This document shows, piece after piece, positions 1-7,385 of a stretch of 25,289 bases of DNA; the stretch's first letter is position 1; every line of letters starts with the position of its first letter. This DNA comes from an uncultured Clostridium sp. (GTDB lineage: Bacteria; Bacillota; Clostridia; Lachnospirales; Lachnospiraceae): assembly GCF_900547735.1 (NCBI RefSeq), contig NZ_URHZ01000077.1, forward strand, positions 1 to 25,289, given 5' to 3'. The position numbers and the translations under genes are program-made. Under the pieces are notes generated by a model. The model was not told the origin of the DNA. It did not search any database and saw only the letters and a program-made list of their open reading frames with translations.

Positions 1-62
1 GCACAGGACTTAAAATCCTGCGAGGGTTAAACTTCGTACCGGTTCGATTCCGGTCGCCGGCA
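1..62 (+). tRNA. tRNA-Leu (UAA), 5' end cut by the window
   Basis: The anticodon arm has a 5-bp stem at 4-8/16-20 and a seven-base loop with TAA at 11-13. It is followed by a long class II variable arm (21-37), a T arm with stems 38-42/50-54 and a TTCGATT loop, the acceptor 3' strand at 55-61, and discriminator A at 62. TAA plus the long variable arm gives leucine. CCA is not encoded. The D arm and 5' acceptor strand lie upstream of the window. Confidence 0.95.
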
Positions 63-70
63 GTAGTTGA

Positions 71-117
71 AAAGATTGGGAAACCTTGAGTAATCAGGGT
101 TTCCCAATCTTTTTTTT
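71..117 (+). terminator. Strong intrinsic terminator after tRNA-Leu
   Basis: A 19-bp stem (71-89 with 94-112, one G-U pair) is closed by a GTAA tetraloop and runs into eight Ts (110-117). It lies eight bases after the tRNA and ends that transcript. Confidence 0.93.
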
Positions 118-146
118 ATATCATAGAAAAGTGTTCCTGTGATATA

Positions 147-224
147 AAAAAGCCCTCCGGGCAGAAAGCGTACTTGCGCGAAAATGTAATATGCCGCTAT
201 GCGGCCGCGCTCGGCGCGAGAATC
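147..224. repeat. Intergenic palindromic repeat, copy A
   Basis: This 78-base stretch matches 12036-12113 in length, order of parts and several conserved blocks: AAAAGCCC-N-CCGGGCAG at the left, TATGCCGCTA in the middle and GAGAATC at the right. It can fold as a small GCCC/GGGC hairpin followed by a longer one (176-180 with 206-210, enclosing GCCGC-TAT-GCGGC). The outer stem differs in sequence between the copies but stays paired in both. It is probably a REP-like dispersed element; only two copies are seen here. Confidence 0.6.
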
Positions 225-260
225 AGGCAAACAGGACTCTTTCTTTTTGTCCGCAACGCA

Positions 261-313
261 AAATGGAGATTGGATCGCCGGGAGTAAAGTTACCGGCGAT
301 CCAGTCTCCATTT
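261..313 (-). terminator. Terminator of the 314-3937 gene
   Basis: A stem of about 21 bp (261-281 with 293-313, one mismatch) starts directly at the stop codon of the minus-strand gene. On the minus strand it is followed by four Ts, so the U-tract is short, but the stem is long and GC-rich at its tip. Confidence 0.75.
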
Positions 314-3300
314 TTATCTGGTCACATCAATTACGACCGCATCATCCTTTTCAAAAGCCGATTCGCTGTAGTATCTGGTAACCGAGCCGTCGGAACTCTT
401 TGAAAAGCTGAAATGTTCGATAAAATCCCAAATAATCGGAATGTCCGACGGGTAGCAGTTATGGGGGCGGAGCAGACACTGCCCCCACTGGAACAGAGGC
501 ACGTCGGTCCCGCCAATGTTTTTGCTCCACCGGTAGAGAGCCGGATGGCGGGAGTCAATGGTAATTGTTTCAGTTTCCGCACCGGCTGCAAAGGTATTTT
601 CAAGGCCGTTTACACTCAGCATATAGGAGGCCCAGCCCTGTAAACTTGTTGAACTAAATCCCTGCGCTAAGTCCGAGACATCCATCTGGCCTGTAATCAT
701 CATTGCAGGGATGAGCCGGTTGGCTGCATTTTCCGGAGTCGGCGCCGCTGAGGTAGAGCCGACTGCGGCAAAGAATTCGGGGTTAGAGACGGCAAATCCC
801 TGGGTTGCATTGGAACCGGCGGATTGGCCCGAACCGTAAATACGGCTGAAGTCTAAACTGGCGTACACTCCGTCAATCTTTTCCCTGAGCAGCGTGATAA
901 GAGCATGGTAAAAAAGGTCCGAATCCGCATGCGATACACTGGAGGGGCTGGCATTGTAAGTCTCACAGACAAAGGCCAGGGCGATTCCCTTCTCCTCGGC
1001 AATCTGCCACCAGAGAGTGGAGTCCATAAATATCGAATCGGTCTGTGTATTGCCGGGATAAATGATTAAAACGGGCAGCTTTTTTCCTCTAAAGCCGTCA
1101 GGAAGATATAATAAATATTCCCTGGGATCCCATTTTCCGTCACCGTTGTTGTCACTAAATGCGATTATGCCAGCCTGAACGGTGCCATGGCCCTTTATGA
1201 CGGTATCTCTGCCTGCCCAGATTTGGGTGCCATTGCTGAGAACTTCCTTCGGCAGCCCGCTTTTTGCGTCCTGCTGCGCCGCAACCCGGGCGGAAGTGTA
1301 GTCCAGGCGTTCTGCGAGTACATTCGAGTATGCAAAGGTAGTGTCATAACGGGTATATTCAGACAGGAAGCTATAAATTTCATCCGCGTTCAGAGTCGTA
1401 TTTTTAGACAGTTTCACTTTTGAGATACCGTATTTGGCGCCTTTTTCCTTGCGCTTTGCATTTGCATACTCAGTCTGAAAAGCGTCGGAGTTGATATCCT
1501 GATAGTATACGCCGTCTACAGCGTCAGAGCGGCAGTCATTCGCTTCTTTCCAATAGCCTTCACTTCCGGTATAACCTGCGAAACAGGTGGGAATTGGTAC
1601 GTCCCCTGCGGTAATTCTGCGTCCGCCGCCTATGCCGGTCCGCTTTAACGTTTCATCCAGCACATCCGTTATATCTCCATTGGCGCTCTTTCCGTCATAT
1701 TCGGCGCTTGCCACGGCAGTCAGGGCGGCGCTTCCAATACTCTCTCCATTTAGATAAACCTGGCTGATGACCAGAATTGGATTAGCTGCGGCCCAGTACT
1801 CCAGGGCGGCGCCGCCTTTTCCGTACCCTGCGAGATAAAATTCACCAAAAGTAGAAAATACATTCTGATTATGTATGTTGTTTCCGCTGTTCAGGAAGGC
1901 GAATGCCGCCTTCATATAATCCGCTTCATCCGCCGGACTTTTCCAGCTGCCGGCTCCGGGCTCCAGAATAAACAGCCCTTCGCCCTTATTACGGGCCAGG
2001 TCAATCCAGCCCTCCTGTTTCAAAAACTCCCACGTATCCACACCATCGGGAACGGCTACCACGGTAAAATAGGAACGGATCGATGCCTCCGGTGCAATAT
2101 ACACACTTACAGTCCTGGCATCGTCCATAATTCCGTTGCCGTTTACATCGATATTTTTCATAAAATATCCGGTTAAAGGCAGCTGGGCGGCCTGTGAAAA
2201 GTCCTTTTCCAAGTGTGTCACGCTGTCAAAATCTGCCGCTGTGGCAGCGACGTTCCCTGAATTTCCGCCGCCCTGGACGATTTCGCTTTTAAGAGCCCAT
2301 TCCTGGTAAAGTTCATCATAAATGGTATATCGGTAGCCGGCCTTGCTGCTTCCGGCAGCTTTTCCGCGGCACTTCAGCTCATAGGATGTACCGTCTTTCT
2401 GCTTTGTATGATAAATGAGCTTTCCAGTATCGGAGTCAATCCGGCAGTCGGGGCCGTAATAAGCGGAGTCGCTGAAATACCATCCGTTGAGACGTGTGGT
2501 GGAGTGATCGCTCTCGCCCCAGTAGGCATAAAGCTCCGATGGATATCCGGTAAGGCGTATATTTTTGGCTGCCCAGTCAGCGCCTTTGGACGAGGTCATT
2601 ATTTCCCTGTATTTGGCGACGCTGTCGATATTGTCCGTGTCCTGCTCTCCATCAAAAACCCATACTTTCAAACCCGTTCCGGCAACAGCGGCCCAGTCGT
2701 CGTCGTCGTAGCCATAACCAAAGGTGCCGTTCTGACAAATATAAGCATTAATATTAAAATTATAAGTACCTGCGGGAAGTCTATGGGTTTCGCTCTCGTT
2801 ATTTCCCATTTTTTGATTCATGGGATGATAGGGCTGTCCGGCCAGCGCTTTGATAATAAGGGCAGAGGCCATTGTTCCCCGCGAATTGCCCTGGAGCACG
2901 ACATTTCCGGTGACGCCGTAGGCATCGATAAAATATTTCATCACATTGACGTCGTCCGCCACAAAATCGTAGATATCAAAATATTCTCCGGGTCCGGCGC
3001 TTGACCGGTCATGGATATTGACCACAATAGCTCCTTTGTTCATCCAGGAGGTGGTGGCGGAGTCGTACATTATGCCTGTGCCGTTGTTATCACAGCCGTC
3101 TGCGAGCTTCCAGTATGAGATTCCCTGGCCCTGCAGCGTAAAAACGATTCCGGCGGAGGGATCGTACTGCTCCGGTACGTAAAAGTAGCCGCGGACATAA
3201 TCATCGCCCGTGCCGTCAGACGCCCTTCCCGCTGTGCTGCTCACCCTGATGCCCGCCTGCTCAAAGGAACGGAACCCTTTTTCACCGAATTTCAGGTCAA

Positions 3301-3937
3301 TGGTTTCTGCCCATCGGCCGCCTTCCCTGTATCGGCCGTCGGCATCGTTGGCCAGGCAGGCGGCTGCAGAAGGCTCCTCCCATGCATGACGCAGCTTCAG
3401 TTCAAGGCTGGCTCTGGCCTGATAGCCCATTCCTGCAGTATTTGGCAGATATCCATTATCGGCACTGCCGCTGCCGTAATGAATTGCGCCGTTTTCATCA
3501 CGATACCAGGCGCCGGTGCAATATACGCCAAAGGCGTTCCGCACACGGGCTCCCGCCGGGTTTTCACCGGTATAGACGAGAACATTATCTTCGGTAGCGG
3601 CAGTCCCGTTTTCTAGAGTTAAGGTGACTGTCTGACCGTTCACGGCTGCATTTGCAATTTTAATCCTGCCGTAATCCGGGGACAGCGTTCCACGGTCTTC
3701 CAGAATATAACTTTCCGCATTAATCCCCGCCAGCCGGACGCCGGCGTTATACGTAACCTCTACCTTCACCAGTCCGGTGCCGTAGACGGTATCATCTGTG
3801 TACGCCTGAATGTGCTCTACATCCTCCATAGCAGGACGAGTTTCCTCCTGCGCAGCCAGTGTGCCAGCGCTCAACACTGAAGCGAGCGCCAATCCTGCAA
3901 AGACTGAAACCAGAATTTTCCCAGAACCTTTTCGCAT
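314..3937 (-). CDS. Very large secreted protein with tandem alpha/beta-hydrolase (esterase/peptidase-like) domains
   Basis: The protein has 1207 residues. A signal peptide is clear: a basic MRKGSGK start, a hydrophobic core and a cleavage-like AAQEE at about 28-32. There is no LPXTG motif or C-terminal anchor, so it is probably released. Two GxSxG nucleophile motifs are visible, GNSRG (Ser352) and GQSAG (Ser1039). Plausible partners are His478 in a GESDH context for the first, and Asp1086 and His1159 (RPHNCYP) for the second. Between them a third hydrolase-like segment has GYGKG with Gly706 where the serine would sit. Two EF-hand-like acidic loops, DVNGNGIMDD and DNNGDGKWDP, may bind calcium. 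The gene stands alone, with RBS AAAGGAG 11 bases before ATG. A secreted esterase or prolyl-oligopeptidase-like depolymerase is the best guess; the substrate is unknown. Confidence 0.8.
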   Translation of the reverse strand: MRKGSGKILVSVFAGLALASVLSAGTLAAQEETRPAMEDVEHIQAYTDDTVYGTGLVKVEVTYNAGVRLAGINAESYILEDRGTLSPDYGRIKIANAAVNGQTVTLTLENGTAATEDNVLVYTGENPAGARVRNAFGVYCTGAWYRDENGAIHYGSGSADNGYLPNTAGMGYQARASLELKLRHAWEEPSAAACLANDADGRYREGGRWAETIDLKFGEKGFRSFEQAGIRVSSTAGRASDGTGDDYVRGYFYVPEQYDPSAGIVFTLQGQGISYWKLADGCDNNGTGIMYDSATTSWMNKGAIVVNIHDRSSAGPGEYFDIYDFVADDVNVMKYFIDAYGVTGNVVLQGNSRGTMASALIIKALAGQPYHPMNQKMGNNESETHRLPAGTYNFNINAYICQNGTFGYGYDDDDWAAVAGTGLKVWVFDGEQDTDNIDSVAKYREIMTSSKGADWAAKNIRLTGYPSELYAYWGESDHSTTRLNGWYFSDSAYYGPDCRIDSDTGKLIYHTKQKDGTSYELKCRGKAAGSSKAGYRYTIYDELYQEWALKSEIVQGGGNSGNVAATAADFDSVTHLEKDFSQAAQLPLTGYFMKNIDVNGNGIMDDARTVSVYIAPEASIRSYFTVVAVPDGVDTWEFLKQEGWIDLARNKGEGLFILEPGAGSWKSPADEADYMKAAFAFLNSGNNIHNQNVFSTFGEFYLAGYGKGGAALEYWAAANPILVISQVYLNGESIGSAALTAVASAEYDGKSANGDITDVLDETLKRTGIGGGRRITAGDVPIPTCFAGYTGSEGYWKEANDCRSDAVDGVYYQDINSDAFQTEYANAKRKEKGAKYGISKVKLSKNTTLNADEIYSFLSEYTRYDTTFAYSNVLAERLDYTSARVAAQQDAKSGLPKEVLSNGTQIWAGRDTVIKGHGTVQAGIIAFSDNNGDGKWDPREYLLYLPDGFRGKKLPVLIIYPGNTQTDSIFMDSTLWWQIAEEKGIALAFVCETYNASPSSVSHADSDLFYHALITLLREKIDGVYASLDFSRIYGSGQSAGSNATQGFAVSNPEFFAAVGSTSAAPTPENAANRLIPAMMITGQMDVSDLAQGFSSTSLQGWASYMLSVNGLENTFAAGAETETITIDSRHPALYRWSKNIGGTDVPLFQWGQCLLRPHNCYPSDIPIIWDFIEHFSFSKSSDGSVTRYYSESAFEKDDAVVIDVTR

Positions 3938-4216
3938 AGCTTTTCCTTCTCCTTTCGTGCTCCTTCGTTTTCAAATATCTTTATGATTTGTTTCCTCCTT
4001 TCCAGTAGCTGACAGACGGGTGATTTTATTCTGCACGGATCGCAATATGCGTTTTAAATCTTTATCAGAGCATGCCATATGTATAAAATTACTATATTTT
4101 TTGTGAAAAAAGCGGTTTGAATATACAAAAAGTATAACATTGGCAAATTTTAATATCCAATGTATAAAATTCATCAAACCATCTATGGAATTCATAATTA
4201 TTTTTTGGGATAACAT
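3938..4216. other. AT-rich non-coding region upstream of two divergent transcripts
   Basis: No convincing gene is seen; the one minus-strand reading frame here (3971-4216) lacks a ribosome binding site. It must hold the promoter of the large secreted protein, but no clear -35/-10 pair was found. TGTATAAAATT occurs twice (about 4080 and 4161), which may be chance in such AT-rich DNA. Confidence 0.5.
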
Positions 4217-4222
4217 TATAAT
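4217..4222 (+). promoter_or_regulatory. Probable -10 box for the leader-peptide transcript
   Basis: A perfect TATAAT lies 60 bases before the leader-peptide start. The matching -35 region is poor (AT-only), so the assignment is tentative. Confidence 0.4.
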
Positions 4223-4282
4223 ATGAAGAATTCACATCAAAAATTTAAGAGATAATTGAATATATTAAGGAGAGATGCAACA

Positions 4283-4312
4283 ATGAACAACAATATGCGT
4301 TTACGCACGTAA
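4283..4312 (+). CDS. Leader peptide MNNNMRLRT, macrolide-arrest type
   Basis: A nine-codon reading frame starts at ATG 4283 behind AAGGAG (4267-4272) and ends with TAA directly at the base of a terminator hairpin. Its MRLR core matches the arrest motif of the ErmD leader (which begins MTHSMRLR), one of the Arg-X-Arg peptides that stall ribosomes when a macrolide or ketolide occupies the exit tunnel. The likely role is cis-acting: a ribosome stalled near the second Arg codon (4304-4306) would cover the 5' arm of the hairpin and let transcription continue. No erm, ABC-F or efflux gene follows; the next gene is pit, 250 bases on. The function is inferred from motif and layout only. Confidence 0.7.
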   Translation: MNNNMRLRT

Positions 4313-4358
4313 AAACGGCAATAACCGCGATAATTTTGTTATTGCCGTTCTTTTACGT
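4307..4358 (+). terminator. Attenuator hairpin after the leader peptide
   Basis: The core stem is 4315-4325 with 4338-4348, followed by TCTTTT (4349-4354). The base can extend to 4307-4314 with 4349-4358 around a two-base bulge, overlapping the last codon and stop of the leader peptide. The loop bases 4325-4332 (CCGCGATA) are fully complementary to 4358-4365 (TATCGCGG), giving a competing antiterminator-like pairing. Confidence 0.7.
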
Positions 4359-4500
4359 ATCGCGGAAAGCACATTAAGACTGTAGATGCAATCTTTAACC
4401 CCCTGGAAAATCTCTCTGCAAGACCGGCATACCATCCGTAAAGAAAGAGTAAAGGATCGCCGTAAACACTGTACGGCACGAATAAAAATATTATAATAAA

Positions 4501-4528
4501 CTGGCAATGTATTGCGCAATACTATAAT
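4501..4528 (+). promoter_or_regulatory. Probable pit promoter with palindromic operator
   Basis: TATAAT at 4523-4528 has CTGGCA (4501-4506) 16 bases upstream. The spacer is largely a perfect 14-base palindrome, GTATTGCGCAATAC (4509-4522), directly abutting the -10 box. A dimeric regulator bound there would block the promoter. The -35 match is only 4/6. Confidence 0.45.
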
Positions 4529-4563
4529 CAGCACCTGATAATACACAAAAAGTGAGGATAACT

Positions 4564-5616
4564 ATGACAATTTCTTTGGCAGATTTTCTTTCGCAGCTTA
4601 CGGCAAGTCCCATTTTGGCCATAACTGTGATTCTGACGCTGGGGGTAATTCTGGTCAATGGCTGGACCGATGCACCCAATGCGATCGCCACCTGTGTTTC
4701 CACACAGGCCATTCATCCCAGAGCCGCAATTATCATGGCGGCGGTCTTCAACTTCCTGGGCGTTCTCGTTATGACAATGTTCAATGCCGGAGTGGCATCG
4801 ACAATATACAACATGGTGGATTTCGGCGGTGATTCAAGGGAGGCGCTGATCGCGCTGTGTGCGGCCCTTTTGTCCATCGTGGCCTGGGCGACGGCGGCCT
4901 GGTGGTTCGGCATCCCGACAAGCGAGAGCCATGCCCTCATTGCCGGCGTTTCCGGAGCCGCAATTGCGCTTCACGGAGGCTTGGAGGGAATTAACGCATC
5001 CGAATGGATCAAAGTACTTTACGGTTTAGTGCTGTCTACCATACTCGGCTTTGCGATGGGATATCTGACGGCCAAAATCGTCCAGTTTTTATGCAGAGGC
5101 GTAGACAGGAACAAGAGCCGGGGCTTCTTTAACAATGCGCAAATAGCCGGAGGCGCGGCCATGGCATTCATGCACGGCGCCCAGGACGGGCAGAAATTTA
5201 TGGGCGTTTTCATGCTGGGGATTTTTCTGGCCAAAGGCAACGCCGCTGCCGGAGAGTTCAGCATCCCAATTTGGCTGATGATACTCTGCTCTGCCGTGAT
5301 GGGCCTTGGAACTTCCATTGGCGGCTACAAGATTATCAAGGCGGTCGGAATGGATATGGTGAAACTGGAACGCTATCAGGGCTTTTCTGCCGATTTGGCG
5401 GGCGCGGGCTGCCTGCTCCTGTCCTCCCTCACGGGAATTCCGGTATCCACAACCCACACGAAAACCACGGCCATCATGGGAGTCGGGGCGGCCAGACGTC
5501 TGTCATCGGTAAACTGGGGTGTTGTAAAGGAAATGGTGATGACCTGGGTGCTCACATTCCCCGGCTGCGGCCTGATTGGATTTTTGACGGCAAAGCTGTT
5601 CATCTGGGTATTTTGA
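4564..5616 (+). CDS. pit: Inorganic phosphate transporter, PiT family
   Basis: This 350-residue, strongly hydrophobic membrane protein has the duplicated PiT architecture. The first signature reads NGWTDAPNA near the N-terminus, a variant of GxNDxxNA, and the second half contains HGAQDGQKFMG. PTSESHALIAG and STTHTKTTAIMG are further family segments. PiT proteins import phosphate, usually with a cation (H+ or Na+), across the cytoplasmic membrane. A GTG at 4552 is possible, but GAGGA at 4554-4558 is spaced five bases before ATG 4564, so that start is used. A DUF47 gene follows after 31 bases, the usual pit partner. The upstream region has an attenuator and a palindrome, so regulation may be unusual. 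Confidence 0.92.
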   Translation: MTISLADFLSQLTASPILAITVILTLGVILVNGWTDAPNAIATCVSTQAIHPRAAIIMAAVFNFLGVLVMTMFNAGVASTIYNMVDFGGDSREALIALCAALLSIVAWATAAWWFGIPTSESHALIAGVSGAAIALHGGLEGINASEWIKVLYGLVLSTILGFAMGYLTAKIVQFLCRGVDRNKSRGFFNNAQIAGGAAMAFMHGAQDGQKFMGVFMLGIFLAKGNAAAGEFSIPIWLMILCSAVMGLGTSIGGYKIIKAVGMDMVKLERYQGFSADLAGAGCLLLSSLTGIPVSTTHTKTTAIMGVGAARRLSSVNWGVVKEMVMTWVLTFPGCGLIGFLTAKLFIWVF

Positions 5617-5647
5617 GATAGAAGTATGGTAATGAAAGGAGTGCGGT

Positions 5648-6271
5648 ATGGCACAGAAAAAGGGAAATGACTATTTTGCAATGCTTGTAGATAACGTAAA
5701 TTGTTCCTGTGAGGCGGCGGAGCTGCTGTGGGAAAACCTAAATGAGTATGAATACACGAGTCTTCCGGAAAAGATCCGGGCAATCCATGAGATTGAGCAC
5801 CGGGGAGATCAGGGAAAGCACAGGCTGATGGAGAAGCTGATGAAAGAATTTCTGCCGCCCATAGAGCGGGAGGACATCATGGCCCTGACAAACATTATAG
5901 ACGATATGACGGATGAACTGGATGAGGTCTTAAGAAATCTCTATATGTACAATGTAAGAGGGCTGAGGCCCGAGGCCGTGGAATTTGCCGCCCTGATCCG
6001 TAAATGCTGTGCTTCCATGAAAGAGATGCTGGAGGATTTCCGCAATTTCCGCCGTTCCTCCACGTTAAAGGAAAAAATCATCACAATTAACCGGCTGGAA
6101 GAGGAGGGGGATCAGCTTTACACCAGGGCTGTCCACAGGCTGTACACCGAGGAGAAGGATGCCGTGCAGATTCTGGTCTGGACGATTATTTACGACTGCC
6201 TGGAGGAGTGCTGTGACTGCTGCGAGCATGTGGCGGACACCGTGGAGATGGCGATTATGAAAAATACCTGA
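5648..6271 (+). CDS. DUF47 family PhoU-like phosphate transport regulator
   Basis: The 207-residue protein is almost wholly alpha-helical, with the PhoU-like pattern of acidic metal-site residues (IHEIEHRGDQGKH near 45-57, INRLEEEGDQ further on). DUF47 proteins are commonly encoded beside PiT transporters and are thought to modulate them. Here the gene follows pit by 31 bases, with AAAGGAG seven bases before ATG, so the two are very likely co-transcribed. A short cluster of cysteines near the C-terminus (CLEECCDCCEH) is notable. The protein has no membrane segment and should be cytoplasmic. Family assignment is firm; the regulatory role is inferred. Confidence 0.9.
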   Translation: MAQKKGNDYFAMLVDNVNCSCEAAELLWENLNEYEYTSLPEKIRAIHEIEHRGDQGKHRLMEKLMKEFLPPIEREDIMALTNIIDDMTDELDEVLRNLYMYNVRGLRPEAVEFAALIRKCCASMKEMLEDFRNFRRSSTLKEKIITINRLEEEGDQLYTRAVHRLYTEEKDAVQILVWTIIYDCLEECCDCCEHVADTVEMAIMKNT

Positions 6272-6283
6272 TATTTAAGAGAT

Positions 6284-6300
6284 CTCATAAAGATTATGAG
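6284..6300 (+). terminator. Weak hairpin after the pit operon
   Basis: A perfect 7-bp stem, CTCATAA/TTATGAG with an AGA loop, lies 12 bases after the DUF47 stop. The T-tract begins only about ten bases later, so termination here is uncertain. Confidence 0.3.
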
Positions 6301-6424
6301 AGGTGGTCCGGTTTTACATGATTCTGACACAACCTTTTCATATTATTGATATCAGTTTCTTTCTCCTTCTGTTAAGATAAGAAACGTACCGCTAAAAAGG
6401 CGGAAATAAAGAAGGAGGAATCAA

Positions 6425-7090
6425 TTGGCACAAATAACGTATAAAGACATAAAGAAATCAAAAGAAATTAACGCATATATCGACAAGGGAAACACGACGC
6501 TGGGGGTACTTGGATATACGGACCACTCTGCGGTACACGCGGTGAAGGTTTCGGCGATGGCCGGGAAAATCCTGGAACGTTTGGACTATGACGCCCACAC
6601 CGTGGAACTGGCAAAGATTGCCGGGTATATGCATGATATTGGAAATTGTGTGAACCGTATGGATCACCCTCATTCCGGTGCGCTGATGGCTCATCAGATC
6701 CTGAGGGGGCTTGATATGGATTATGAAGACATAGCGGTAATTATAAACGCCATCGGAATGCACGACGAGAAGTCGGGAGGGGCTGTGGATGCGGTGTCCG
6801 CCGCTTTAATACTGGCCGATAAAACCGATGTCCGCAGAGACAGGGTCAGGAACAGAAATAAGGCCGCGTTTGATAAACATGACCGTGTCAACTATGCGGT
6901 AATTTCATCCTCCCTCGATATCCAGAAGGATAAAAAGACGCTCAAACTGGAACTGGAGCTGGATGAGGGTATCTGTTCTATGATGGATTATTTTGAAATA
7001 TTTCTGCAAAGGATGCTGATGTGCAGGAGAGCGGCCTCCGTCCTTGGCATGACCTTCAAACTGAATGCAAACGGGAATAAAATCTGCTGA
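6425..7090 (+). CDS. HD-domain phosphohydrolase
   Basis: The 221-residue protein has the HD-superfamily metal residues in order: His34/His38 (HSAVHAVKV), His70-Asp71 (YMHDIGN), His83, His113 (GMHD) and Asp132 (LADKTD). The site looks intact, so a metal-dependent phosphohydrolase acting on a nucleotide or similar phosphate ester is expected; the substrate cannot be read from sequence. The start is TTG: a perfect AAGGAGG (6413-6419) sits five bases before TTG 6425, and no ATG is better placed. It appears to be a single-gene transcript with its own terminator overlapping the stop codon. No synthetase or effector domain is fused. Confidence 0.85.
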   Translation: MAQITYKDIKKSKEINAYIDKGNTTLGVLGYTDHSAVHAVKVSAMAGKILERLDYDAHTVELAKIAGYMHDIGNCVNRMDHPHSGALMAHQILRGLDMDYEDIAVIINAIGMHDEKSGGAVDAVSAALILADKTDVRRDRVRNRNKAAFDKHDRVNYAVISSSLDIQKDKKTLKLELELDEGICSMMDYFEIFLQRMLMCRRAASVLGMTFKLNANGNKIC

Positions 7091-7126
7091 TTGGGGCAGC
7101 CCGGATGCGGTTTGCCAATCTCTTTT
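7089..7126 (+). terminator. Terminator of the HD-domain gene
   Basis: GATT-(GG)-GGCA (7089-7098) pairs with TGCCAATC (7113-7120), with an inner CCG/CGG pairing, and is followed by TCTTTTAG. The stem begins inside the stop codon. Confidence 0.55.
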
Positions 7127-7302
7127 AGTTTGTATTTCTACAAGCGCTAAAGCTTTTATCTACTTTCTCAATCTAAACAGATTTCTTAATTCATCAGATA
7201 TCCGTAAATTCGGAAATTCCTTTTTCCAGATTCCCAAACCGGTCCACGGATAAAAAGCAGCGAAAAGTACGCCGGACGGACTTTTCATTGCCGGTCAATA
7301 AA

Positions 7303-7348
7303 AAAATGCATCGGCAGCCGGTGGAAAACCCGGTAACCGATGCATTTT
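7303..7348 (-). terminator. Terminator of nagB
   Basis: AAAATGCATCGG (7303-7314) pairs perfectly with CCGATGCATTTT (7337-7348), with an inner CCGG/CCGG pairing. On the minus strand it runs into seven Ts, 38 bases after the nagB stop. From 7127 to 7300 no gene is seen; a further hairpin, GAAAAGT/ACTTTTC, sits at 7262-7286. Confidence 0.85.
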
Positions 7349-7385
7349 AAATTTCTGTTTAATAGCCGTAACCTGATATGTTAAA

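Noticed and set aside
3971..4216. Minus-strand 81-residue frame upstream of the large secreted protein
   Set aside because: No ribosome binding site before its ATG, AT-rich composition with no family resemblance, and it covers the expected promoter region.
4386..4500. Short plus-strand frame after the attenuator, considered as the remnant of a resistance gene
   Set aside because: No ribosome binding site, and no recognisable Erm, ABC-F or efflux sequence in any frame. A decayed remnant cannot be excluded but is not supported.
4301..4546. Minus-strand 81-residue frame opposite the attenuator
   Set aside because: It is built from the reverse complement of the hairpin and regulatory region and has no convincing ribosome binding site.
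7065..7253. Small plus-strand frame after the HD-domain gene
   Set aside because: It overlaps the end of the HD gene and its terminator and has no ribosome binding site.
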